From Clostridia bacterium (GTDB lineage Bacteria; Bacillota; Clostridia; Christensenellales; Aristaeellaceae), in NCBI GenBank assembly GCA_017404985.1, contig JAFRBK010000032.1:43311-107310 (forward strand): a stretch of 64,000 nt of DNA, read 5' to 3'. Positions within the stretch are counted from its first letter, which is position 1, and the number at the start of each line of letters is the position of its first letter. This document shows, piece after piece, positions 40,387-48,886 of the stretch. Under the pieces are notes generated by a model. The model was not told the DNA's origin, did not search any database, and worked only from the letters and a program-made list of their open reading frames with translations. The translations under genes and the position numbers were made by a program.

Positions 40387-43300
40387 TTATCCCTTCAGCA
40401 CCACGTTTTCCGCCCCGAAGGCGCCCTTCAGCCGGGCCAGGCTGAGTTCGCTGCAGCCGCACCAGTTCTCCCGGGGGCTCAGCAGCGTGATCTTCTCCTC
40501 CGGAATGTGCATGTAGGCCGGAATCTCCCCGGGGTCCAGCGCCAGGATGGCCGAGGCCTTCTCCATGTCCTTCCGGCCGATCCGCAGGAAAAGCTTCTTT
40601 TCCGCCTGCGCCGCCGCCTGGGCGTCCGTCAGCCGGGGCTGTTTTTCCTCCTTTGCCGGTTTCCGGGATCCGGCGGGTTCTCCCGCCTTCTCCCAGTCCG
40701 CCAGCCGGGTCACCTTCTCGGCCAGCAGCTTCGGCTCTTCCTCTTCCCGCACGCTGATTTTTCCGCTGATCACTACGGCCGTGTCTTCCTGCAGCAGTGC
40801 CTGGTATTTCTCGAAAACCCGCGGAAAAACCAGGCATTCAATCTGGCCTGTCAGGTCTTCCAGCGTCACGAAGGCCATGTAGTCGCCCTTCTTGGTGGCC
40901 TTTCCCTTGACCTCGGTCAGGATGCCCCCCAGCTCGGTGTAAAGGCCGTCCACGTCCTTCGGGCCGCCGTTCTCATCCTCCTCCGTCAGCTTCGCCGCGG
41001 TCATCGGCAGCTTCGCCAGCTTCTCCCGGTATTCGTCCAGCGGATGCCCGCTCATGTATACCCCGGCCGCTTCCTTTTCCATCTGCAGCTTGGCCCGCGG
41101 GGGGCAGTCGTCCATGAGCGGCAGCGTCATCTGCGCGCTGAACAGCGCGTTTTCCTGCCCCTCGCCGAACATGTCGAACAGGCTCACCTGCCCGGCCACG
41201 TTCTTTTTCCGGCTGGACTGGTTGGCGTCCATGGCGGTTTCGAACACGGCCAGCATCTGGGGCCGGTTGGCCCCCATCCGGTCGAAGGCGCCGGCCCGGA
41301 TCATGCTTTCCGTCACCCGTTTGTTGCATTCCGCGGGGTCGATCCGGCGGCAGAAGTCGAAGATGTCCCGGAAGGGCCCGCCGGTCTCCCGTTCCCGGAT
41401 GATCGCGCGCACGGCGTTTTCCCCGACGCTCTTGATCGCGCCCAGCCCGAACAGGATCCCGTCCTGCCCCTCCGCGCTCCGGTCCACGGTGAATTTCCAC
41501 CGGCTGCGGTTCACGTCCGGCGGCATCACGGGAATCCCCCGCCCGCGGCAGTACTGGATGTATCCGGCGATCTTCCCGGTGTTGCCGTATACGCTGTTGA
41601 GCATCGCCGCCAGGAACTGCACCGGGTAGTACCGCTTCAGCCAGGCCGTCTGCATGGCCACGACGCCGTAGGCCGCCGCGTGGCTCTTGTTGAAGGCATA
41701 GCTGGCGAAGGAAATCATCTCGTCATAGATCTCGTTGGCCACGTTCTCCGGCACGCCGTTGCGTACGCATCCGGGCACCGTGATGTTCCCGTCCTTGTCG
41801 GCCATGCCGTGGACGAAGATTTCCCGCTCCTCGTCCATCACCTTCTTTTTCTTTTTCGCCATGGCCCGGCGCACCAGGTCGCTGCGGCCGTAGCTGTATC
41901 CGGCCAGGTCCCGCACGATCTGCATCACCTGCTCCTGGTACACCATGCATCCGTAGGTTACGTCCAGGATCGGGCGCAGCTTTTCGGTTTTGTATTGCAC
42001 GCTGGCGGGGTTCATCTTTCCCGCGATGTACCGGGGAATGGATTCCATCGGCCCCGGCCGGTACAGGGAAATCGCGGCGATGATGTCCTCGAAGCAGGCC
42101 GGCTTCATGCTGGTCAGGAACCCGGTCATGCCCGCGCCTTCCATCTGGAACACGCCCTCCGTGTCGCCCCGGCTGATCATGTCGTATACGCTGGGGTCGT
42201 CCAGCGGAATCGCCTCCGGCGTCATGTCCGTCCCGGCGTCCCGCATCATGTCCAGCGTGTCCCGGATCACGGTCAGGGTCCGCAGCCCCAGAAAGTCCAT
42301 TTTCAGAAGGCCCAGCCGCTCAATGGTCCCCATCGGGTACTGGGTCGTGATCACTTCGTCGTTCCGCTGCAGGGGCACAAACTCGATCACCGGCTTCCCG
42401 GTGATCAGCACGCCCGCCGCGTGGGTGGAGGCGTGCCGGGGCATGCCCTCCAGCGTCAGCGCCGTGTCGATCAGGTCCTTCACGCGGGGCTGCTCGTCCA
42501 CCATCTGCCGCAGCATCGGGCTCAGGTTCAGGGCCTTTTCCAGCGTCATGCCCAGGTCCATGGGCACGGCCTTGGCCACGGCGTCCGTCTCCTGGTAGCT
42601 CATGCCCAGCACCCGCCCCACGTCCCGGATCACGCCCCGGGCGGCCATCGTGCCGAAGGTGATGATCTGGCTCACGTGGTCCGCGCCGTATTTCCGCGCC
42701 ACGTAGTCGATCACCTCCTGCCGCCGTTCGTAGCAGAAGTCGACGTCGATATCCGGCATGGTCACCCGTTCCGGGTTCAGGAACCGTTCAAACAGCAGCT
42801 GGTATTTCAGCGGGTCCAGCATGGTGATCCCCAGCGTGTAGGCCACGATGGATCCCGCGCCGCTGCCGCGCCCCGGCCCCACCATGATCCCCTGGGATTT
42901 GGCATAGTGGATGAAGTCCCATACGATCAGGAAGTAGTCCACGTAGCCCATCCGTTCGATGGTCTCCAGCTCGTATTCCAGCCGTTTCCAGGGTTCGTCC
43001 TCCTTCCCCGCGTCCGGATACAGCCTCCCCATGCCTTCGGCGCACAGGCGCCGCAGCATGCCGTCGGAGGTTTCCCCCTCCGGCACCGGGTATTTCGGCA
43101 GCCGGGTCACCCCGAATTCGAAGGTCACGTTGCACCGCTCTGCGATTTTCGCGGTGTTGTCAACGGCGTCCGGCACGTGTTTGAACAGCGCCCGCATCTC
43201 CGCCTCGCTTTTGACATACAGCTCACTGCTCTCCATCCGCATCCGCTGGTCGTCCGCCAGCGTCTTCCCGGTCTGGATGCACATCAGCACTTCCTGGGCC

Positions 43301-43938
43301 GCCGCGTCCTTTTTCTCCAGGTAGTGGCAGTCGTTAGTGGCCGCCAGGGGCACGTTCATCTCCCGGGCCAGGGAAATCAGCCGGGGCAGCACGGTCTTCT
43401 CGTCCCGGATGTTGTGGTCCATGATCTCGATGAAGAAGTTGTCCTCCCCGAAGATGCCCTGCATCTCCCGCACGTACTTCCGCGCGCTCTCGTCCTGCCC
43501 GTTCAGCAGCATTTTCGGCAGGTCGCCGCTCAGGCAGGCGCTCAGGCAGATCAGGCCCTCATGGTGCTCCCGGATCAGGTCGTAGTCGATCCGCGGCCGG
43601 TAGTAGTATCCTGTCAGGAAGCCTTCGCTGATCAGGTACATCAGGTTCTGGTATCCCGTGTTGTTTTCGCACAGAAGGATCAGGTGGCTCATTTCCTTCC
43701 CGGTCAGGCTTTTGTCCAGCCGGTTCCGGCATACGTAGGCTTCGCACCCGATGATGGGCTTCAGCCCCGCGTCCTTCATCGCGGTGTAGAAATCGATCGC
43801 CCCGTAGAGCACGCCGTGGTCCGTCACCGCGCAGGAGTCCATGCCCAGCTCCTGCAGCCTCTTCACCAGGGCCGGAATCCGGCATGCGCCGTCCAGCAGG
43901 CTGTATTCCGTGTGCAGATGCAGGTGGGTAAAGCTCAT
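40387..43938 (-). CDS. dnaE: DNA polymerase III subunit alpha (DnaE)
   Basis: An 1183-residue C-family polymerase of normal DnaE1 length. The PHP domain starts FTHLHLHTEYSLLDGACRI. The palm contains PGRGSGAGSIVAYTLGI and the catalytic Asp motif MPDIDVDFCYERR. Fingers, the helix-hairpin-helix region and an OB-fold (VKGKATKKGDYMAFVTLEDLTGQIECLVF, about 1020-1100) follow. No 3'-5' exonuclease domain is present, so it is not PolC. The start at 43938 has AAAGGAAGG upstream; an upstream in-frame start has no site. A PolC enzyme is presumably encoded elsewhere, as in other Firmicutes. Confidence 0.97.
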   Translation of the reverse strand: MSFTHLHLHTEYSLLDGACRIPALVKRLQELGMDSCAVTDHGVLYGAIDFYTAMKDAGLKPIIGCEAYVCRNRLDKSLTGKEMSHLILLCENNTGYQNLMYLISEGFLTGYYYRPRIDYDLIREHHEGLICLSACLSGDLPKMLLNGQDESARKYVREMQGIFGEDNFFIEIMDHNIRDEKTVLPRLISLAREMNVPLAATNDCHYLEKKDAAAQEVLMCIQTGKTLADDQRMRMESSELYVKSEAEMRALFKHVPDAVDNTAKIAERCNVTFEFGVTRLPKYPVPEGETSDGMLRRLCAEGMGRLYPDAGKEDEPWKRLEYELETIERMGYVDYFLIVWDFIHYAKSQGIMVGPGRGSGAGSIVAYTLGITMLDPLKYQLLFERFLNPERVTMPDIDVDFCYERRQEVIDYVARKYGADHVSQIITFGTMAARGVIRDVGRVLGMSYQETDAVAKAVPMDLGMTLEKALNLSPMLRQMVDEQPRVKDLIDTALTLEGMPRHASTHAAGVLITGKPVIEFVPLQRNDEVITTQYPMGTIERLGLLKMDFLGLRTLTVIRDTLDMMRDAGTDMTPEAIPLDDPSVYDMISRGDTEGVFQMEGAGMTGFLTSMKPACFEDIIAAISLYRPGPMESIPRYIAGKMNPASVQYKTEKLRPILDVTYGCMVYQEQVMQIVRDLAGYSYGRSDLVRRAMAKKKKKVMDEEREIFVHGMADKDGNITVPGCVRNGVPENVANEIYDEMISFASYAFNKSHAAAYGVVAMQTAWLKRYYPVQFLAAMLNSVYGNTGKIAGYIQYCRGRGIPVMPPDVNRSRWKFTVDRSAEGQDGILFGLGAIKSVGENAVRAIIRERETGGPFRDIFDFCRRIDPAECNKRVTESMIRAGAFDRMGANRPQMLAVFETAMDANQSSRKKNVAGQVSLFDMFGEGQENALFSAQMTLPLMDDCPPRAKLQMEKEAAGVYMSGHPLDEYREKLAKLPMTAAKLTEEDENGGPKDVDGLYTELGGILTEVKGKATKKGDYMAFVTLEDLTGQIECLVFPRVFEKYQALLQEDTAVVISGKISVREEEEPKLLAEKVTRLADWEKAGEPAGSRKPAKEEKQPRLTDAQAAAQAEKKLFLRIGRKDMEKASAILALDPGEIPAYMHIPEEKITLLSPRENWCGCSELSLARLKGAFGAENVVLKG

Positions 43939-43996
43939 TGTCCGCTGCCTTCCTTTCTCCCCGTGGCTCCCGGGAACCATGATGGCCTTATCTGAT

Positions 43997-44025
43997 AGTA
44001 TATCATATTTCGCCCGGCATGAAAA
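43997..44025 (-). promoter_or_regulatory. probable promoter of dnaE
   Basis: Minus strand -35 TTTTCA (44020-44025), 17-base spacer, TATACT (43997-44002) with a TG at the extended -10 position. The -35 box overlaps the T-run of the preceding terminator. Confidence 0.45.
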
Positions 44026-44051
44026 ATCCGGCATCCGTGTCGGGTGCCGGA
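44022..44051 (-). terminator. terminator after the two-component/secreted protein unit
   Basis: 7-bp stem TCCGGCA/TGCCGGA (44027-44033 with 44045-44051, 11-base loop) followed on the minus strand by TTTTT at 44022-44026. It lies 36 bases past the stop at 44088. Confidence 0.65.
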
Positions 44052-44087
44052 ATCAGTTCTCAGGGATTCAGTTCTCCCGCCGCCGGG

Positions 44088-44576
44088 TCAGAACGTCCGC
44101 AGCGTTTCCATAATCGTCCGGGAAAGGTCCGCCGTTTCCTGGTCGGAATACCAGAAGGCGATCTCGATCATTCGTCCCCCGTCCAGCAGGGCGTAGCTGA
44201 TGCAGGGCGCCCCGTCCGTCGGGTCCGTGCTCTCGGCGCAGAGCAGGTCCACGCCGTTCACGCTGCGCAGCTCCGCCTCCGCCCCGTTTTCCGCCATGGC
44301 CCGGGCGGTCTCGCCCAGGTCCACCCGCGCGGAGGCGTAGGTGAAGAAGTCAATCTCCATCCGTGCGCTGCCCGCCTCCGCCCCCGGCAGGATCCACACG
44401 AAGGCCAGGTCTCCGGCTCCTTCCCCGGGGTTTTCGTATTGCATGCTTTCCGGCACGTCGATCACGTATCGGGATCCCGGCAGCTGCACCGGCCGGGTGC
44501 CCTCCGCCCCTGCGCCTGCCAGCATCAGTGCCGCGGTCACCAGGATCGCAATCGCCCGGATGATTTTTCGGCTCAT
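44088..44576 (-). CDS. secreted protein of unknown function
   Basis: A 162-residue protein with a Sec signal peptide (about 1-24, ending AGAGA). The mature part has a YVIDVPESMQYENPG opening and an MEIDFFTYASARVDLGETARAMAENG segment, as in small PsbP/DUF1795-like folds; two Cys (LLCAES and PCISYALL) may form a disulfide. Its ATG overlaps the stop of the DUF6273-like gene (ATGA), so it is coupled to the two-component system unit. Function not known. Confidence 0.7.
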   Translation of the reverse strand: MSRKIIRAIAILVTAALMLAGAGAEGTRPVQLPGSRYVIDVPESMQYENPGEGAGDLAFVWILPGAEAGSARMEIDFFTYASARVDLGETARAMAENGAEAELRSVNGVDLLCAESTDPTDGAPCISYALLDGGRMIEIAFWYSDQETADLSRTIMETLRTF

Positions 44577-45439
44577 GTTCCTTGCTCCTCCGCTGTCAGC
44601 GTGTACGGGTCCTCAAAGGTCCCGCTTCCGCCGGTGATGGTCCATCCCTCCGGTTTCAGGTATACCGCCGGCCGCGCGCCCTCGTTCAGCGTGATGCAGT
44701 TGATCCGGCCGATGTCCCCCTCCTGCTTGATGCAGCAGTTGTGCTTCTTGTCGGATGTGGAAGCCGTCCGCGTCCAGTAGGGGGTATGCTGCCCCACCGC
44801 GGGTTTGTATACGAATGCGCCGGTGATCCGCACGGCGTATTCGGTGGCCCAGGCCTTGCGGCTCTTGTTGGTGCCGAACCCCAGGGCCTTGTTCCCCAGT
44901 TCCTTGTTGGAGGCCAGGAAAACGGTCCCCAGCTCCTCCGTCTCCAGCAGCAGCCCCCGCTCCGCCTCCGTGAAGGCGGTTTCCAGGAATTCGCCGTTCA
45001 GCTTCCCGTGCAGCTCGGTCAGGCGGAAATCCCCCTTGAAGCTGACGAACTCCTTCTGGTTCTGGTGCACCGGCGAGGCGAACAGGATGTATTCGCTGTA
45101 AAGGTAGATCTTCTCCTCGTCCGCGCTCAGCACCCGCCACAGGATCGGCTCCCGTTCCGGCTCCCGCCCGTCCAGCGGGTCCGTGTATTCGGTGTTTTCC
45201 CGGGCCGCCTTCTTCGCGGCTTCCTCCCGGTCCCGAAAGTCCTTTTTCCATTTGGCTGCGTTCTCCGGGCTCGGTTCGCCCCCGTCAATTTTCTGGGGGT
45301 ATTCCCCCAGCGTCACATAGATGTATCCGTCTTCCTTGCTGTATCCCCGCAGCGCGCCCTCCGCCGCGGCGCTGCCGGCCGCCAGCAGTGCCGGCAGCAG
45401 TGCCAGCGCTGCCAGAGCAGCCGCGATCCTCCTGGTCAT
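44573..45439 (-). CDS. secreted DUF6273-like protein
   Basis: A 288-residue exported protein: signal peptide (about 1-26), then a domain opening YIYVTLGEYPQKIDGG, with ILWRVLSADEEKIYLYSEYIL, a central charged section, and a C-terminal YWTRTAS...GARPAVYLK pattern. This matches the DUF6273 layout (WRVL near the start, W-x-R-S/T in the middle, V-R-P-A/V-x-L at the end), a sulfatase-modifying-factor-like/C-type-lectin fold seen in many gut Clostridia. The start at 45439 overlaps the response-regulator stop (ATGA) and has AAGGAG upstream. The co-transcription suggests it acts in sensing or is a target of the regulator. Confidence 0.75.
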   Translation of the reverse strand: MTRRIAAALAALALLPALLAAGSAAAEGALRGYSKEDGYIYVTLGEYPQKIDGGEPSPENAAKWKKDFRDREEAAKKAARENTEYTDPLDGREPEREPILWRVLSADEEKIYLYSEYILFASPVHQNQKEFVSFKGDFRLTELHGKLNGEFLETAFTEAERGLLLETEELGTVFLASNKELGNKALGFGTNKSRKAWATEYAVRITGAFVYKPAVGQHTPYWTRTASTSDKKHNCCIKQEGDIGRINCITLNEGARPAVYLKPEGWTITGGSGTFEDPYTLTAEEQGT

Positions 45440-46686
45440 GCCTGCTTCTCCTTCCGGTATTCCCCGGGCGTCACGCCGGTGTTTTTCTTGAAAAGGTAGC
45501 TGAAGTAATGCGCGTCGTTGTATCCCACGTCCAGCGCGATCTGGCTGCTCCGCTTTTCCGAATTCTCCAGCAGCTCCTTCGCCTTGGCGATTCGCAGCGC
45601 GGTCAGGTATTGGGTGAAGGTCATCCCCGTTTCCTGGGTGAATATGGTGCTCAGGTGGCTCTGGCTCAGGTGCACGGCCTCCGCCGCGTCCTGCAGCATC
45701 AGGTTCGGGTCGCTGAAGTGTTCTTCCAGATAGAGCCGTGCGCGGCTCACCGCCCCGTCGCCGTATCCGCCGCCCCGGGCGCTCCCGCCGATGATGCATC
45801 GGGAGGCCGGCCCGTCCGCGGTCTGCAGGTGGCGCAGATGCCGGGCGCTCTTCATGCTCTTCCGGATCTCGTGGTAGTCGTCCACCGTTTCCCCGATGGC
45901 GATCAGCAGGTGTTCCTCGTTCTCCATCTCCGGCAGGTGCATCGCGGAGTTGGCGAAGGAGTAGGCCCGTTCCTCCGCGTCCTCCGCCCGGTCCCCGAGC
46001 ACCAGGGCCCGGGCGCCCTTGGCGGCGGAGCATACGAAAACGGTCCCCCCGCTCATCTCCGCCAGCCCGGCCAGCGCGCTCCGGCACGCCATGCGCCGGT
46101 CGCCCTCCGCCCCGAAGTGGATGTCCAGCACGATGTAGCATCCGGCTGCCAGGTTGGTCCCCAGGTCCCGCATCTGGCGCATCAGGGCATCGTCGTCCGC
46201 CGGGTCCCCCTCCTCGGTGAAAAGGGAGGCCAGCAGCTTGTCCTTCATGAAGGCGTTGCCGGTGCTCAGCCTCTGCCGCAGGTGGCTCAGGTTTTCCCGT
46301 TCCCGTTTTTTCTCGGCGATCTGGTTCCTCGCCCGTTCCAGGGCGGCCTCCAGCTCCTTGGCCGTCACCGGCTTGAGCAGGTATTCCCTCACCCCCAGGC
46401 TGATTGCCTTCCGGGCGTAGTCAAAGTCGTCGTATCCGCTCAGGATGATCCGTTCCACCCACGGCATGGTCCGCTGCACTTCCTCGCACAGCTTCATCCC
46501 GTCCATGAAGGGCATCCGGATATCCGTCAGCAGGATGTCCGCGTTCAGGTCCCGGATCATGGGCAGCGCCATTTCGCCGTCCGGGGCTTCCCCCACCAGC
46601 TGGTATCCCTTCTCCTCCCAGGGAAAGGAATTCCGCAGGCTCTCCCGGATGGCGATTTCATCATCCACGAGAAAGACTTTCGTCAT
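45436..46686 (-). CDS. YesN-like response regulator with AraC-type DNA-binding domain
   Basis: A 416-residue regulator. The receiver domain (1-120) has VDDE, the phosphoacceptor Asp55 in LLTDIRMPFMDG, and the Lys in LLKPVTAKELE. A middle region of about 170 residues links it to two AraC helix-turn-helices (about 310-412; LQDAAEAVHLSQSHLSTIF and IALDVGYNDAHYFSYLFKK). This is the YesN type, which usually controls sugar-uptake or envelope genes. The ATG at 46686 has GAGGAG seven bases upstream; a TTG six bases earlier is less likely. It overlaps the kinase gene by 26 bases. Confidence 0.92.
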   Translation of the reverse strand: MTKVFLVDDEIAIRESLRNSFPWEEKGYQLVGEAPDGEMALPMIRDLNADILLTDIRMPFMDGMKLCEEVQRTMPWVERIILSGYDDFDYARKAISLGVREYLLKPVTAKELEAALERARNQIAEKKRERENLSHLRQRLSTGNAFMKDKLLASLFTEEGDPADDDALMRQMRDLGTNLAAGCYIVLDIHFGAEGDRRMACRSALAGLAEMSGGTVFVCSAAKGARALVLGDRAEDAEERAYSFANSAMHLPEMENEEHLLIAIGETVDDYHEIRKSMKSARHLRHLQTADGPASRCIIGGSARGGGYGDGAVSRARLYLEEHFSDPNLMLQDAAEAVHLSQSHLSTIFTQETGMTFTQYLTALRIAKAKELLENSEKRSSQIALDVGYNDAHYFSYLFKKNTGVTPGEYRKEKQA

Positions 46687-48136
46687 GGTCAATCTCCTCT
46701 CTGGTCCGGATCGGAATCGTGAAGGAAACCTCGGTTCCTCCCGGCCCGGAAACGATCCGCAGCCCCTTTTCCTTCCGGTAGTAAAGCCGGATCCGCATGT
46801 CCACGTTCCGCAGGCCGAATCCGGAATGCCCGGGCTCCCGGGCGGCCTGCGCCGTCGGTTTTTCTTCGTTCAGGCTGTTGGTCACGTCCGCCAGCTGCTC
46901 CGGCGTCATGCCCTTGCCCGTGTCGGCCACGGAAAAGTTCATCAGCCCGGCTTCCTGCTGCAGGCGCACGGTAATTTTCCCGCCGCCCCGCCGGGCCTTG
47001 ATCCCGTGGTACAGGGCGTTCTCCACCAGCGGCTGCAGCAGGAATTTCAGCATATAGGTCCCTTCCAGCCCCTCGGGAATGGCCCCGACTTCGTATTCCA
47101 GGATGTCCCGGTATCGGGTTTTCTGGATGCTCAGGTAGGCGGAAACGTGCTGCATCTCCTGGCTAACGGGAATCCAGTCCGCCCCAGCGGAAAGGCTGAT
47201 GCGGAAGAAGTCGCTCAGGCTTCTCGTCAGCCGCACAACCTCCTCCCCCTGCCCGCTTTCCGCCTGCCATACGATGGTGTCCAGCGTGTTGTACAGGAAA
47301 TGGGGGTTGATCTGTGCCTGAAGGATCCGCAGCTCCGCCTTGGCCAGGTGTTCCTGGTTCTTTCGGGTCTGGTTCATCAGGGCTTCCAGCTGCACCGCGG
47401 TCAGGTTAATCTGGTCTGCCAGCTCGTGCAGCTCCTCGACGGGAATCTCCTTCAGCCGCTCCCGGAAGTTTCCGTCCGCGATCCGCCGCACCGCGCTCTC
47501 CAGGCTGGAAAGCGCCCCCGTAATGTTCCTGGTCAGGTTCCGGCTGGCCCGCCCCGAGTACAGCAGGGCCGCGATCAGCAGCAGGGCCTCCGCGATGGCC
47601 GCCGCCCACGTGATCCGGCTCAGGTTTTTCCCCGTTTCCGCGGCGTTGCTGATCTCCCCCGCGATGAACACGTCCAGCATGTCGGCCACCAGCCGGCCCA
47701 CGTTCCGAACCTCGTCCACCACGGCTTCCATCTCCTGGATCGGCTTGCCCGCCGCCATGCCGTCCCGCACCTGCAGCGCGTATTGTTCCAGGGTGTCCAT
47801 GGTCCGCCGGGCCACGGTCAGCTGCAGCTTGCCGCTGCCCCCCGCTTCCTCCTGCAGGCTGTCCAGCGTCCGGTCCGTCTGCAGGATCAGGCGCTCAACG
47901 CCGCTCTCCTCCCAGGTGGTCCGCCCCGCCGCCACGGAAAAAAGGTTCTCCGCCAGGGTGCTCTCCAGCGTCGGCTTCAGCTCCGCCGCCGCTTCCATCC
48001 GCCGCAACATCGCCTGGGTCCGGGTGTTGTACAGCACCTGCATCACCAGGCCGATCACCACCGGCAGCGTCAGCAGCAGGGCGATGGTCCCCACCGATTG
48101 CCGGATCTGCCGGATCAGGCTTGTCCTTTTCCGCAT
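46661..48136 (-). CDS. YesM/LytS-type sensor histidine kinase
   Basis: A 491-residue membrane kinase. Two membrane helices (about 12-35 and 178-200) enclose an extracytoplasmic helical sensor, followed by a HAMP segment, and the His_kinase domain with LQAQINPHFLYNTLDTI (phospho-acceptor His). The ATP-binding domain shows LLQPLVENALYHGI (N box), VADTGKGM (G1) and HSGFGLRNVDMRI (G2). Cognate regulator overlaps its 3' end. A promoter with TTGAAA and TATCAT boxes lies 50 bases upstream. Confidence 0.93.
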   Translation of the reverse strand: MRKRTSLIRQIRQSVGTIALLLTLPVVIGLVMQVLYNTRTQAMLRRMEAAAELKPTLESTLAENLFSVAAGRTTWEESGVERLILQTDRTLDSLQEEAGGSGKLQLTVARRTMDTLEQYALQVRDGMAAGKPIQEMEAVVDEVRNVGRLVADMLDVFIAGEISNAAETGKNLSRITWAAAIAEALLLIAALLYSGRASRNLTRNITGALSSLESAVRRIADGNFRERLKEIPVEELHELADQINLTAVQLEALMNQTRKNQEHLAKAELRILQAQINPHFLYNTLDTIVWQAESGQGEEVVRLTRSLSDFFRISLSAGADWIPVSQEMQHVSAYLSIQKTRYRDILEYEVGAIPEGLEGTYMLKFLLQPLVENALYHGIKARRGGGKITVRLQQEAGLMNFSVADTGKGMTPEQLADVTNSLNEEKPTAQAAREPGHSGFGLRNVDMRIRLYYRKEKGLRIVSGPGGTEVSFTIPIRTREEIDHDESLSRG

Positions 48137-48185
48137 GGCGGTCCTCCTCCGGTCCCTCGTTCTGCCTGTTCATCCCTTTGTGTTT

Positions 48186-48214
48186 ATGATAAGCCATCTT
48201 CTGCCTTTTTTCAA
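48186..48214 (-). promoter_or_regulatory. promoter of the two-component system
   Basis: Minus strand TTGAAA (48209-48214), 17-base spacer, TATCAT (48186-48191). Confidence 0.7.
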
Positions 48215-48242
48215 GGACGTCCCCGCCTGCCGCATCCCGCCC

Positions 48243-48271
48243 TTGTTTTTGCGTCCTGCCCGTGTTATAAT
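48243..48271 (+). promoter_or_regulatory. promoter of the YgjP-like metallopeptidase gene
   Basis: TTGTTT (48243-48248), 17-base spacer, TATAAT (48266-48271), 42 bases before the GTG start; divergent from the kinase promoter. Confidence 0.65.
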
Positions 48272-48313
48272 GCTTCCCCGCAGTCAGAAAATCGTCGGAG
48301 GGAGGCGCGTGCC

Positions 48314-48880
48314 GTGAGTCAGGAACCTGTTCCGGTTCAGATCAATGTCCGGATCGTCCGGAGTAACCGCAAAACCATTGAAATTCGCATTGACGGGCCC
48401 GGCCGGGTGCTGGTCCGGGCGCCCCGCACAACGCCGGAAGCGGAAATCCGCCGCGTGGTGGAAAGCCGCGAGGCCTGGATCCTTGCCCATCTGGAAAAGG
48501 AAGAAGCCCGGGCGAAGCTGCCAAAGCTCTCCCGGGCGGAAGTGGAAGCCCTGGCGAAGCAGGCGCGGGCGGAGATCCCGCCCCGTGTGCAGGCCTGGTC
48601 CGCGCGCCTCGGCGTCACCTATGGGCGGATCACCATCCGCAGCCAGCATACCCGCTGGGGCAGCTGCTCCGCGAAGGGCAATCTGAATTTTAACTGCATG
48701 CTCATGCGCTGTCCGGAAAGCGTCGTGGATTATATTATCGTCCATGAGCTCTGCCACCGGAAGGAGCTGAACCATTCCTACCGTTTCTGGGCGGAAGTGG
48801 AGCGCGTCATGCCGGATCACCGCGTGGCGGAGCGGTGGCTCCGCACCAACGGCCAGGCGCTGATTAATTCCCTTCCCTGA
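48314..48880 (+). CDS. YgjP-like (DUF45) zinc metallopeptidase
   Basis: A 188-residue cytoplasmic protein of the M48-like YgjP family. It shows the family block HTRWGSCSAKGNLNFN and the zinc motif HELCH with a further His in NHSYRFW, while the N-terminal part (about 1-60) has the usual beta-rich KTIEIRI segment. The reading frame is open far upstream by chance, but GTG at 48314 is chosen because GGAGG lies eight bases before it and the promoter is just upstream. Biological substrate unknown. Confidence 0.9.
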   Translation: MSQEPVPVQINVRIVRSNRKTIEIRIDGPGRVLVRAPRTTPEAEIRRVVESREAWILAHLEKEEARAKLPKLSRAEVEALAKQARAEIPPRVQAWSARLGVTYGRITIRSQHTRWGSCSAKGNLNFNCMLMRCPESVVDYIIVHELCHRKELNHSYRFWAEVERVMPDHRVAERWLRTNGQALINSLP

Positions 48881-48886
48881 TCCCGG

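Noticed and set aside
40306-43995. A 1229-codon open frame on the plus strand
   Set aside because: It is the antisense of dnaE, created by GC-rich codon bias; it is His/Pro/Arg-rich, has no ribosome binding site and matches no family.
45440-46141. Upstream extension of the DUF6273-like gene
   Set aside because: It overlaps the response regulator in another frame; the signal peptide and AAGGAG site mark the start at 45439.
46445-48313. Long in-frame upstream extension of the YgjP-like gene
   Set aside because: The extension is antisense to the kinase and regulator; the promoter and GGAGG site place the real start at 48314.
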